Below, piece after piece: positions 1-4,605 of a stretch of 7,033 nucleotides of DNA. Origin of the DNA: UMGS1663 sp963558185 (GTDB taxonomy: Bacteria; Bacillota; Clostridia; TANB77; CAG-508); assembly GCA_963558185.1 (NCBI GenBank), contig CAUWFE010000041.1:1-7033 (forward strand). Direction: 5' to 3'. The notes beneath the pieces are model-generated. The model saw only the letters and a program-made list of their open reading frames with translations. It was not told the DNA's origin and did no database searches. Within the stretch, counting starts at the first letter, position 1. Each line of letters opens with the position of its first letter. The translations under genes were made by a program, and so were the position numbers.

Positions 1-79
1 ATCTTCTTTTATATATTTTTGCTAAAATATCTTTACTTAAGCCACTTTTCCATAAATTTATTATTTCTTTGTCTGTCAA
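1..79 (-). CDS. Small phage HTH-like protein, 5' end only (runs off window)
   Basis: Only the first 26 codons are in the window. The reading starts with TTG at 79 and gives TDKEIINLWKSGLSKDILAK and then IYKRR. The GAGGTG ribosome binding site lies six bases upstream, which is why I prefer this TTG over the in-frame GTG three codons earlier. The pattern of a short acidic helix, then 'LWKSGLS', then 'LAKIYKR' resembles the start of small helix-turn-helix proteins that are frequent near the ends of early operons in Bacillota phages. That family assignment is from memory, and the second half is missing. The start lies directly under a hairpin (79-105) that may control it. Function unknown. Confidence 0.6.
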   Translation of the reverse strand, partial: MTDKEIINLWKSGLSKDILAKIYKRR

Positions 80-105
80 TACTAACACCTCTTTTATGTT
101 AGTAT
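79..105 (-). promoter_or_regulatory. Hairpin with Shine-Dalgarno in the loop
   Basis: On the leftward mRNA, ATACTAACA and TGTTAGTAT form a perfect 9-bp stem around a 9-base loop, TAAAAGAGG. The loop carries the AGAGG of the ribosome binding site, and the last base of the 3' arm is the first base of the TTG start. The stem could limit initiation or be a protein-binding site. It could also be a DNA operator dyad. Confidence 0.5.
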
Positions 106-108
106 GGC

Positions 109-210
109 TTATTTTGTATTATTTATTTTTTTAACTCTGTTATTTCTCTATAATGCTTTTACTCTTCCTAAATTTGATACCTCGTATAAATATCCTTTAA
201 TTAATTTCCA
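109..210 (-). pseudogene. Remnant of a NUMOD4/HNH homing-endonuclease gene
   Basis: Reading leftward from 210 gives WKLIKGYLYEVSNLGRVKAL, a TAG stop, then RNNRVKKINNTK and a TAA stop. 'WK.IKGY..LYEVSNLGRVKSL' is the hallmark of the NUMOD4 DNA-binding motif found at the N terminus or middle of phage-borne HNH endonucleases. Here there is a stop codon immediately before the tryptophan, a few residues are missing between GY and LYEV, an internal TAG follows, and no HNH catalytic part follows before the next gene. I therefore call it a decayed fragment of a mobile endonuclease. The peptide match is seen directly; the origin by endonuclease insertion is inferred. Confidence 0.6.
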
Positions 211-247
211 TCATTTCTTTTAACATTATTGCTTTTCCATCTATCAT
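197..247 (-). other. 16-codon mini-ORF, possibly the 5' stub of a broken gene
   Basis: An ATG at 247 overlaps the TGA stop of the preceding gene in an ATGA arrangement and encodes MIDGKAIMLKEMMEIN, then TAA. The ATGA coupling is the type seen between real phage genes, but the product is tiny and runs into the NUMOD4 remnant in another frame. It could be the start of a gene interrupted by that element, or chance. No function can be assigned. Confidence 0.2.
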
Positions 248-393
248 ATTAATTGTCTAACATTAACTTTATTTTTTGAGTATACATATTCTTCTATTCC
301 TTGTATAATTTCTGCTTTTTCTGTTTTTTCTAAGTCATTTAAATTATACTTACTATTACCTTTTAGTAATTCATAAATCTCCCATTTATTCAA
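244..393 (-). CDS. Small hypothetical phage protein (49 aa, TTG start)
   Basis: This short gene starts at TTG 393, eight bases after a GGAGG, and ends at TGA 244-246. The protein begins MNKWEIYELLKGNSKYNLND and is Lys/Glu/Asn-rich, predicted helical, soluble, with no cysteine and no membrane segment. Its first eight bases overlap the end of the upstream 72-residue gene (TTGAATAA), so translation is probably coupled. The same type of 8-base overlap recurs at 2154-2161. I do not recognise a family. The ribosome binding site and overlap make it a likely real gene. Confidence 0.65.
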   Translation of the reverse strand: MNKWEIYELLKGNSKYNLNDLEKTEKAEIIQGIEEYVYSKNKVNVRQLI

Positions 394-604
394 TTTTAAA
401 TCCTCCTAATATTTCTTCTGTTGTTACAACTTGTATTTTTTGTATTTTATCTATCAATTTTTCTATCTTCGCTAATAATTCTAACAATAATGGCATATAT
501 TTATTTTCTTCGTTTATATGTTCTTCTAAATAGTTACAACCATTATAATATCTATTAAGTGTGTTATTATATTCCCATTTTAATTGGTATAATTCATTTT
601 CCAA
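386..604 (-). CDS. Hypothetical phage protein, helical (72 aa, TTG start)
   Basis: The start is TTG at 604, seven bases after AGGAGG; no in-frame ATG with a ribosome binding site exists near it. The protein starts MENELYQLKWEYNNTLNRYY. It is largely helical, with heptad-like leucine/isoleucine spacing between residues about 35 and 60 (LLLELLAKIEKLIDKIQKIQ), suggesting a short coiled coil or helical bundle. The gene overlaps the 3' end of the helicase gene by 25 bases. Position right after the helicase suggests an accessory role in phage replication or a neighbouring early function, but no domain is recognisable and I assign none. Confidence 0.75.
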   Translation of the reverse strand: MENELYQLKWEYNNTLNRYYNGCNYLEEHINEENKYMPLLLELLAKIEKLIDKIQKIQVVTTEEILGGFKIE

Positions 605-1590
605 GGTATATCCTCCTTCTCAGTATTTTTATTTGCGTAAATACGTTTCTCATATTCTTCGCTTGTTATTTTTTGTACTTCCTCGTATGTTTTTAACTTT
701 TTATTATATTTCAAAGCTATTAATCCACATCTTTCTCCTTTAGTCTTTAAAACTTCTAAAACTGTACTAGTATTCCTTATGTCATATCCTTCATTTAAAA
801 GTTCCTCTTCTAGTTTCTTATAATCTTTGTCTTCTTTTTTTATTGTATCTACTCTTAATATAGAAATAATGTTATATGCTTTATTTACAATATTACTACT
901 ACCTGCAATATCGTACAGAGTTAATCTTGTCTGAAACCTTTCTATTTTTCTAGGATGAGCAACTAAATGTATATGTACCTTTTTATTTACTGCAAATGTT
1001 CTTAGTTTCTCCATTATCTCTGTTTGCTCTTGAAAAACATTTTCATTTTTCATATCTATTTGCATAAAATTATCTAAAAAAAATACTTTTATCTTTTGAG
1101 TTCTTCTTAATTCTTCCATTGCAAATAGCAAAGTATTTATATCTTTTTGTACTTCATTATTATAAATATAAATTTTATTCCCATATTTTTGCTCTAATTC
1201 TATTGCTTTTTCTTCTTTTACAAAAGTATCAAATACACAACTATTTCTGAATTGTTTTATTTGTAAGTCTTTATCATTAGATGCTTGTATGTATAAATTA
1301 TTTTTAAAATCCTCTTTTGTTTGTTCTCCATTAAAGAAGAATATTCTTTCCCCTTGGTCTATCGTTTTTTTTGCTAGCATTGTCATTATTGTTGTCTTAC
1401 CTGCATTTGTAAAGCCTGTCCATATTGTGATACAACCCATTTCAAAACCTTTAATATCATAATCTAATTCGTGTATTCCTGATAAAATTCTACTTTTAGG
1501 AACATTAGAATATCTGTAATCGTCCAGTCTATAAAACAACTCTGCTATCGGCTTTTTCCCTAATACTTTTGTTTTTTCCTCTTCTGTCAT
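580..1590 (-). CDS. Replicative ring helicase, DnaB/Twinkle RecA-core type (336 aa)
   Basis: Probable phage replicative DNA helicase that would unwind the fork using ATP as a hexameric ring. The Walker A motif GFTNAGKTT is at residues 59-67 (Lys65, Thr66). A conserved glutamate follows in FFFNGEQ (Glu89, the usual catalytic position). Walker B is KVFFLDNF with Asp173. The sensor-like HLVAHPRK motif is at 208-215 and a basic KTKGERCG stretch, a possible arginine-finger region, at 282-289. It lacks the DnaB N-terminal domain and lies just downstream of a separate primase-like gene, so the pair resembles a split T7 gp4/Twinkle arrangement. The start ATG follows GGAGGAAAAAA, and the ribosome binding site overlaps the stop of the primase-like gene (TAGGAGG), giving a 10-base gap. 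The family is clear; hexamer and direction are inferred from the family. Confidence 0.9.
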   Translation of the reverse strand: MTEEEKTKVLGKKPIAELFYRLDDYRYSNVPKSRILSGIHELDYDIKGFEMGCITIWTGFTNAGKTTIMTMLAKKTIDQGERIFFFNGEQTKEDFKNNLYIQASNDKDLQIKQFRNSCVFDTFVKEEKAIELEQKYGNKIYIYNNEVQKDINTLLFAMEELRRTQKIKVFFLDNFMQIDMKNENVFQEQTEIMEKLRTFAVNKKVHIHLVAHPRKIERFQTRLTLYDIAGSSNIVNKAYNIISILRVDTIKKEDKDYKKLEEELLNEGYDIRNTSTVLEVLKTKGERCGLIALKYNKKLKTYEEVQKITSEEYEKRIYANKNTEKEDIPWKMNYTN

Positions 1591-1600
1591 TTTTTTCCTC

Positions 1601-2161
1601 CTAATTGCTATCTAAATATAATCTTTCTTTTGTTTTTTCATCAGCATTGAATAGCACTTCAAAATAATATTCTAATTTCATTTGTTGGTCATACAAAATT
1701 TTTAACACTTCAAAATTTACAGTCTTTTCAAATATTTTTAAGCATTTTTTGTTAATCATTATTTCATCACACACTCTTTGAAATTCACAATAATACCATT
1801 CTTCTATTTTTTGTTTTATTAATCTTTCTTCTTCCCTTTTGCTTTTTAATCTTTTAATAATTTCTTGTGTTTCATATTCATTATCTAACCCATATAAATT
1901 AAAATCATTACATAATATTTCTAATGCTGTTGATGGTGTTGTGTTAAAAAGTCTTTGAACAAAACTAATAATGTCATAATGTGTGCTATCTCCAAAATCG
2001 TGCATTCCTTTATTTGATACACAAAAACTAGCTGTTTTTTCTTTTCTAAACGGACTTTTATACCACAAACCTGTACTTGTCTTTTTATCTGCTAAACCTA
2101 AATATTTCTGTGCAACTTCCTGAGAATTTAAAAGTTTTTTTATTTCTTTAAATTTATTCAT
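1601..2161 (-). CDS. CHC2-like primase-associated protein lacking zinc ligands and TOPRIM (186 aa)
   Basis: The N-terminal half has the scaffold of the DnaG zinc-binding domain: SPFRKEKTASFCV at residues 36-48 and HDFGDSTHYDIISFV at 54-68, matching the usual 'CPFH.EKTPSF.V' and 'Y.C.GCG..GDVI.F.'. The Cys/His ligands are replaced by Ser36, Arg39, Asp55 and Asp58, so zinc binding as in DnaG looks lost. The C-terminal half is charged and helical, with no TOPRIM catalytic motif, so it is unlikely to be a primase by itself. It may bind template DNA for the adjacent helicase. I start at ATG 2161 because GGAGG lies seven bases upstream; an upstream in-frame ATG at 2176 would put that GGAGG inside the coding sequence. 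Overlaps the previous gene by 8 bases. Confidence 0.8.
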   Translation of the reverse strand: MNKFKEIKKLLNSQEVAQKYLGLADKKTSTGLWYKSPFRKEKTASFCVSNKGMHDFGDSTHYDIISFVQRLFNTTPSTALEILCNDFNLYGLDNEYETQEIIKRLKSKREEERLIKQKIEEWYYCEFQRVCDEIMINKKCLKIFEKTVNFEVLKILYDQQMKLEYYFEVLFNADEKTKERLYLDSN

Positions 2162-2510
2162 TTTCTTCCTCCACATAATCTAGGATTGCTTTATTAAAAA
2201 ATGTATCTCCATGTTTTATATATTGAATATCAGTTTCTTTTTTCTCGCACTCTTTTTTATACTTCATAACTGCACAATACATTTGCTCATCAGTTATTTT
2301 TTTATTAATTCCTGACGATAGTTTTCTGCCTTTAATCCATTGAAAATAATACTCTAATGCTTTTGCTTTACCTTTTTTATTCGGATATTCTTTCCAAATT
2401 ATTTCAAAGTGCTCGAGCAAAACTTTTTTTTGCTCATTATTATTATCTATACTATCCTTACCTATACTGTGTATACCGTTGGTTGATTTTTGGTATACCA
2501 TTATCTTCAC
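2154..2510 (-). CDS. Replisome organizer, C-terminal part in a separate frame (about 118 aa)
   Basis: The protein contains FEIIWKEYPNKKGKAKALEY at residues 35-54 and then YFQWIKGRKL, and ends in VEEENE. 'FE..WKEYP.KKGK.KA...Y' is the typical C-terminal block of phage replisome organizer/DnaD-like proteins, and the preceding SIGKDSID matches the linker of these proteins (commonly 'TQxRLGKDRLGKDSI'). It is in a different frame from the N-terminal half upstream, with a 53-base overlap. The only starts are GTG 2510 or ATG 2501, and the nearest GGAG is 12 or 21 bases upstream, so independent initiation looks weak. It is either the second half of a frameshifted gene or a coupled small gene. Overlaps the next gene by 8 bases. 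Confidence 0.65.
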   Translation of the reverse strand: MKIMVYQKSTNGIHSIGKDSIDNNNEQKKVLLEHFEIIWKEYPNKKGKAKALEYYFQWIKGRKLSSGINKKITDEQMYCAVMKYKKECEKKETDIQYIKHGDTFFNKAILDYVEEENE

Positions 2511-2850
2511 TTAATTCATAAACTCCATTCTTGTCTTCTGTTATCTTATTCTTTTCATCTAAATATATTGTTTCTGTATATCTATCTTTTCTTAAATAAT
2601 TATTTAATCTCCAATGTTTAATTACACATATTCCGTTTTCAAAAGGAATTACAAATTTTTTAGCAAAAAGAATTTTTAAGTCATCCTCACTTGCTCCTAT
2701 TGTTCTTATTATTTTTTTAGGATTACTTATAAAACCATCATCATCTGCCCTCATTCCTAAATGAAAATATAAATTTTGTGTAGTTTGAGGCATTTCCAGA
2801 AATAAATCTGTATCTACTACATCTAAACTAAACATTCTTCTTCTTGCCAT
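2458..2850 (-). CDS. Phage replisome organizer, N-terminal winged-helix part (130 aa, probably frameshifted)
   Basis: RRMFSLDVVDTDLFLEMP at residues 3-20, RADDDGFISNPKKI at 34-47 and FENGICVIKHWRLNNYLRKD at 70-89 are the signature of a Bacillota phage replisome organizer that binds the origin and helps load the helicase. Homologues continue through a variable linker (NQRYTQ...GKDSI) into a 'WKEYP.KKGK' C-terminal block, usually about 250-300 residues. Here the frame ends at TAA 2458 right after INQRYTQYR and the rest continues in the +1 frame (2154-2510). The start ATG has GGGGGAAAAAT upstream and lies inside the 3' end of the preceding gene (23-base overlap). Identity is strong; whether the break is mutation, assembly error or programmed is open. 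Confidence 0.82.
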   Translation of the reverse strand: MARRRMFSLDVVDTDLFLEMPQTTQNLYFHLGMRADDDGFISNPKKIIRTIGASEDDLKILFAKKFVIPFENGICVIKHWRLNNYLRKDRYTETIYLDEKNKITEDKNGVYELSEDNGIPKINQRYTQYR

Positions 2851-3214
2851 ATTTTTCCCCCATTCTAAAAATACTTTTCAATTTTTCTATTTGATTTATA
2901 TAAATTTCTCCATTTTCTAAAATTTTTACAAGTCCTATTTTTTTTAACAATTCCATAGCTACCGTAACTGTATCAAAATCTATTTTTGTCAATTCCGCTA
3001 ATTTTTCATTGTCATAAGGTATTAATATTTCCCCTACATTTCTTATCAGTATTCCATTCGTTCTTAATGATTTTAAACATAATTTCAAATAAAAATATGC
3101 ATAGTCTCTACCGTTTGGCTTTTGTTCTTCTAGCCATTGAATAGCATCATCATCAAAAAAATCTTCCTTTAATTGTAGCCAAAAAAATTTAGTATCTTTA
3201 TTATATTTTGACAT
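2828..3214 (-). CDS. Phage replisome organizer N-terminal domain protein (128 aa)
   Basis: KFFWLQLKEDFFDDDAIQWLEEQ at residues 9-31 (read in two parts: KFFWLQLKEDFF, DDDAIQWLEEQ), AYFYLKLCLKSLRTNGILIR at about 39-58, IPYDNEKLAELTKID and 'TVAMELLKKIGLVKILENGE' form the phage replisome-organizer N-terminal winged-helix domain (Pfam Phage_rep_org_N type). Known proteins with this domain often carry a further C-terminal half of 100 or more residues, which is absent here: the gene ends soon after the domain, with a basic GKKKNV tail. It probably binds phage origin DNA or acts with the next protein. The ribosome binding site is AAGGAAGTG before the ATG. The 3' end overlaps the next organizer gene by 23 bases. 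Confidence 0.85.
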   Translation of the reverse strand: MSKYNKDTKFFWLQLKEDFFDDDAIQWLEEQKPNGRDYAYFYLKLCLKSLRTNGILIRNVGEILIPYDNEKLAELTKIDFDTVTVAMELLKKIGLVKILENGEIYINQIEKLKSIFRMGEKYGKKKNV

Positions 3215-3249
3215 TTTTTACACTTCCTTATTTTCTTTTATTTATATTT

Positions 3250-3537
3250 TTATAAATTTCTATTTATTTTTAATACTCTTTTCTCTATTTCTTTGCTATT
3301 TTCTTTATATATTATTTTTGATGTTATAAAACCTTTACTTCTTAAACCACTTATTAGTTCTTTTATCCTTCTCTCTTTTAGTCCCATAAAATTCATAAAA
3401 TGTTTATTTCCTACAAAACAGCCTTTTCCATAATCTAACCTATTTATTTCTGCTAATATTACTTTTTCTTGAATTGATAATTGTTTATTTAACCATATAT
3501 CAGCTGGTATCCATACTCCTTTAAATGCTCTTTCCAT
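3250..3537 (-). CDS. Winged-helix DNA-binding protein, replication-initiator type (95 aa)
   Basis: The sequence FKGVWIPADIWLNKQLSIQE at residues 5-24, followed by KVILAEINRLD, then GCFVGNKHFMNFMGLKERRI and LISGLRSKGFI, matches small phage helix-turn-helix proteins in which 'KGVWIP.EIW....LS..EK..LAEI..LD...GCFASN..FA...G.S..R....I..L...G.I' is conserved. They bind DNA and commonly sit at the head of the replication block or form the N terminus of initiators. The C-terminal tail is short and basic. An AGAAAGG lies ten bases before the ATG. Together with the next two genes it gives three consecutive small winged-helix proteins, suggesting a divided initiator. Specific DNA target unknown. Confidence 0.75.
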   Translation of the reverse strand: MERAFKGVWIPADIWLNKQLSIQEKVILAEINRLDYGKGCFVGNKHFMNFMGLKERRIKELISGLRSKGFITSKIIYKENSKEIEKRVLKINRNL

Positions 3538-3585
3538 AATTCTTTTACCTTTCTATAATGATTTTTCAAATAACTTTGACTCTGC

Positions 3586-3711
3586 TTATTCTAATGTAAA
3601 TCTATTATTATTTACACCTCTCCATATTGTTCCTATTATTTTAAACATAGCTTTTGTATAATCTCTTTTATCTTTTAAATATTGTTTTAATACTTTTGTA
3701 TATTCTTCCAT
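3586..3711 (-). CDS. Small hypothetical protein (41 aa), coupled to the gene upstream
   Basis: The ATG at 3711 shares its A with the TAA stop of the 117-residue gene (TAATG), a classic one-base translational coupling. The product starts MEEYTKVLKQYLKDKRDYTK, continues AMFKIIGTIWRGVNNNRFTL and ends with E. It is basic, helical in the first half, and has no membrane segment or cysteine. There is no good independent Shine-Dalgarno (AAGTAGGTG lies seven bases upstream, inside the previous gene), consistent with termination-reinitiation. I do not recognise a family. Confidence 0.55.
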   Translation of the reverse strand: MEEYTKVLKQYLKDKRDYTKAMFKIIGTIWRGVNNNRFTLE

Positions 3712-4064
3712 TATTTAACACCTACTTTCTTCTTATTTTCTTCTCTTGTTTTTGCTCTCATTAGTAATACAAGTTCTTGCATTCTTTCACTCATTTCTTT
3801 TGTTAGTGTTCCTTCTATCCAAGCCTTGTTATATTTTTCTGGTAATTGTTTCATTTCTTCGTGTGTAATAGTAATAGGAAAATATAAATCGTCTAAATTT
3901 ACCTTATTTATATTTCCATCTCTAATTGGAATAAATGACCTTAGTCTTGTTTCTGTTTCTCCATTTGCATAAATTATTGTTTTTTCTATTGTATATGTAC
4001 CAAATCTCTTTCCTATATAATCTTTATCTTTTATTATCTTATATTCGTTTTTAATAATTTCCAT
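3711..4064 (-). CDS. Hypothetical phage protein (117 aa)
   Basis: The protein starts MEIIKNEYKIIKDKDYIGKR and has a mixed beta-rich N-terminal part (FGTYTIEKTIIYANGETETR, residues about 21-40) and a charged helical C-terminal part with MSERMQELVLLMRAKTREEN, ending in KKKVGVK. There is no Walker motif, zinc cluster, HTH or membrane segment. The ATG is preceded by AAAGGAGA, but the spacer is long (about 11 bases) and the binding site lies inside a terminator-like hairpin (4065-4109), so expression may be conditional. It ends in TAATG, coupled to the 41-residue gene. I do not recognise the family; position suggests an early phage function. Confidence 0.75.
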   Translation of the reverse strand: MEIIKNEYKIIKDKDYIGKRFGTYTIEKTIIYANGETETRLRSFIPIRDGNINKVNLDDLYFPITITHEEMKQLPEKYNKAWIEGTLTKEMSERMQELVLLMRAKTREENKKKVGVK

Positions 4065-4109
4065 AATAAAAAGAGTCTCCTTTCAAATTTGTACTTGAAT
4101 TAGACTCTT
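4065..4109 (-). terminator. Terminator-like attenuator hairpin abutting a start codon
   Basis: On the leftward RNA, AAGAGTCT (4109-4102) pairs with AGACTCTT (4078-4071), with an inner TTCAA/TTGAA stem, and the outer stem is followed at once by TTTATT and then the ATG of the 117-residue gene. The AAAGGAGA ribosome binding site forms the 3' side of the inner loop and the start of the outer arm. The T-run occurs only on this strand, so it reads as a leftward intrinsic terminator or attenuator that also masks the ribosome binding site. The stem is AT-rich and of moderate strength. Confidence 0.5.
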
Positions 4110-4123
4110 ATCCATGCTATAAT
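4095..4123 (+). promoter_or_regulatory. Rightward promoter opposing the operon (antisense RNA A)
   Basis: -35 TTGAAT (4095-4100), a 17-base spacer, then TGC plus TATAAT (-10 at 4118-4123): four of six and six of six consensus bases with an extended -10. The predicted start is near 4130. It points against all surrounding genes, and a terminator follows about 70 bases downstream. Confidence 0.6.
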
Positions 4124-4129
4124 ATTCAT

Positions 4130-4216
4130 AGATAGAGTTTAACTCTGTTATGGCTACTTAATACTGAATGTTTACCAGACGATGCAGTATTAGGTAGTTC
4201 TTATTTTGTTTTTTTT
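4130..4216 (+). ncRNA. Candidate antisense small RNA A (about 80 nt)
   Basis: Predicted from the promoter at 4095-4123 to the T-run ending at 4216. The RNA would begin with a short dyad, AGAGTTTAACTCT (4134-4146), then a terminator hairpin with a 13-bp stem and an 18-base loop (AATGTTTACCAGACGATG). It is antisense to the intergenic leader between the AbrB-like gene and the 117-residue gene, and it covers the AbrB-like stop codon and last codons. No ORF of note lies in it. The loop core TTACCAGACGA with following TGCAG is repeated in inverted orientation at 4692-4709. Likely targets are the complementary leftward mRNA in cis, or something recognised by the loop. Existence rests on sequence signals only. 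Confidence 0.5.
4154..4216 (+). terminator. Intrinsic terminator, rightward (end of RNA A)
   Basis: CTACTTAATACTG (4154-4166) pairs with CAGTATTAGGTAG (4185-4197), followed by TTCTTATTTTG and eight more Ts. The single non-Watson-Crick position is U-G in the plus-strand RNA but A-C in the minus-strand RNA, and there is no T-run on the minus side, so it is directional for rightward transcription. Confidence 0.65.
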
Positions 4217-4378
4217 AATTATTAATTCTCCTGTTTTTTCATTAAGCTTTAAGTTAACTTCGCGTTCTTCTTCAGATAGTCCCATTTTTTTAAACCATTC
4301 TAATGGTATTGGACATCTTGGATTTAAAGTTCCATTTCCATTTCTATTTAAGACTATTTTCAATTTCTTTTCCTCCAT
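4190..4378 (-). CDS. AbrB/MazE/SpoVT-like swapped-hairpin DNA-binding protein (62 aa)
   Basis: The product, from MEEKKLKIVLNRNGNGTLNP through RCPIPLEWFKKMGLSEEERE to a LKLNEKTGELIIKK strand, matches the phage/clostridial AbrB-MazE family pattern 'KLKI...SGNGS..PR..LP..W...MGI.EEDREV.V.Y.....II.K'. Such proteins form dimers with a swapped-hairpin barrel and bind DNA as transition-state regulators or antitoxins; no toxin gene is adjacent. I choose ATG 4378 because GGGAGG is eight bases upstream; the GTG at 4405 would place that site inside the coding region. Its stop codon lies in the terminator stem of antisense RNA A, and its ribosome binding site region is next to the promoter of antisense RNA B, so both flanks are overlapped by opposing transcription signals. 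Confidence 0.75.
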   Translation of the reverse strand: MEEKKLKIVLNRNGNGTLNPRCPIPLEWFKKMGLSEEEREVNLKLNEKTGELIIKKNKIRTT

Positions 4379-4390
4379 ATATAACCTCCC

Positions 4391-4419
4391 TTGACTTTTG
4401 TACACTTTTGATATATACT
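4391..4419 (+). promoter_or_regulatory. Rightward promoter opposing the operon (antisense RNA B)
   Basis: -35 TTGACT (4391-4396), exactly 17 bases, -10 TATACT (4414-4419): five of six consensus bases in each box. The predicted start is near 4426. It lies in the gap between two leftward genes and faces the 42-residue gene, and a directional terminator follows at 4514-4556. Confidence 0.6.
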
Positions 4420-4425
4420 ACTTGT

Positions 4426-4556
4426 TAAGGGAAAGGGAATTTTAACATTCCCTATCTTCAAGTCCTTGTAGAATTAGATTAATATTCTTATGATTATTAT
4501 CTATTCTACGTTTGGCTAGTCTGTTTCGTTGGTAGCGTAGGGCTAGCCTTTTTATT
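4426..4556 (+). ncRNA. Candidate antisense small RNA B (about 130 nt)
   Basis: Predicted from the promoter at 4391-4419 to the T-run at 4549-4556. It would start with a 7-bp hairpin, AGGGAAT/ATTCCCT (4434-4453), and end with the GGCTAG terminator stem. It is fully complementary to codons about 5-42 of the leftward 42-residue gene and its stop, stopping some 12 bases short of that gene's start codon and about 25 short of its ribosome binding site. The layout resembles cis-encoded antisense control of a small ORF, as in type I toxin-antitoxin pairs, although the encoded protein is basic rather than hydrophobic. Role inferred; no expression evidence. Confidence 0.5.
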
Positions 4557-4570
4557 ATGTTCTTAATCAT
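4442..4570 (-). CDS. Small basic protein (42 aa), fully overlapped by antisense RNA
   Basis: The ATG at 4570 follows AAAGGAGG with a ten-base spacer, 36 bases downstream of a strong -10 box. The product starts MIKNIIKRLALRYQRNRLAK, continues RRIDNNHKNINLILQGLEDR and ends EC. Residues 1-22 form a highly basic amphipathic helix with eight Arg/Lys residues, which would suit nucleic-acid binding or membrane contact; the tail is acidic. I do not recognise the family. Codons 9-22 use GCC, CTA, CGC, CGA and CGT, unlike the AGA/TTA-rich neighbours, exactly where the opposite strand carries a terminator hairpin, so this DNA is probably constrained at RNA level. It is the first gene after the second leftward promoter. 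Confidence 0.6.
   Translation of the reverse strand: MIKNIIKRLALRYQRNRLAKRRIDNNHKNINLILQGLEDREC
4514..4556 (+). terminator. Intrinsic terminator, rightward (end of RNA B)
   Basis: GGCTAGTC (4514-4521) pairs with GGCTAGCC (4541-4548), followed by TTTTTATT. The one imperfect pair is U-G on the plus-strand RNA but A-C on the minus strand. The loop is 19 bases. It lies wholly inside the 42-residue gene on the other strand. Confidence 0.6.
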
Positions 4571-4605
4571 AGGACTTTTACCTCCTTTCTCTTAAGATGT
4601 TTATC

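Noticed and set aside
561..743. Plus-strand ORF of 60 codons over the helicase 3' end.
   Set aside because: Tyr/Phe/Leu-rich shadow of the helicase and 72-residue genes, with no ribosome binding site.
130..4151. 14-base direct match TTTAACTCTGTTAT at 130-143 and 4138-4151.
   Set aside because: In a window this AT-rich, a few matches of this length are expected by chance, and the flanks do not align.
4206..4394. Plus-strand ORF of 62 codons opposite the AbrB-like gene.
   Set aside because: Low-complexity Phe/Ser/Leu product with no ribosome binding site, a mirror of the AbrB-like coding sequence.
4460..4577. Inverted repeat AAGTCCT/AGGACTT linking the end and start of the 42-residue gene.
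   Set aside because: Only seven base pairs more than 100 bases apart; not convincing without structure data.
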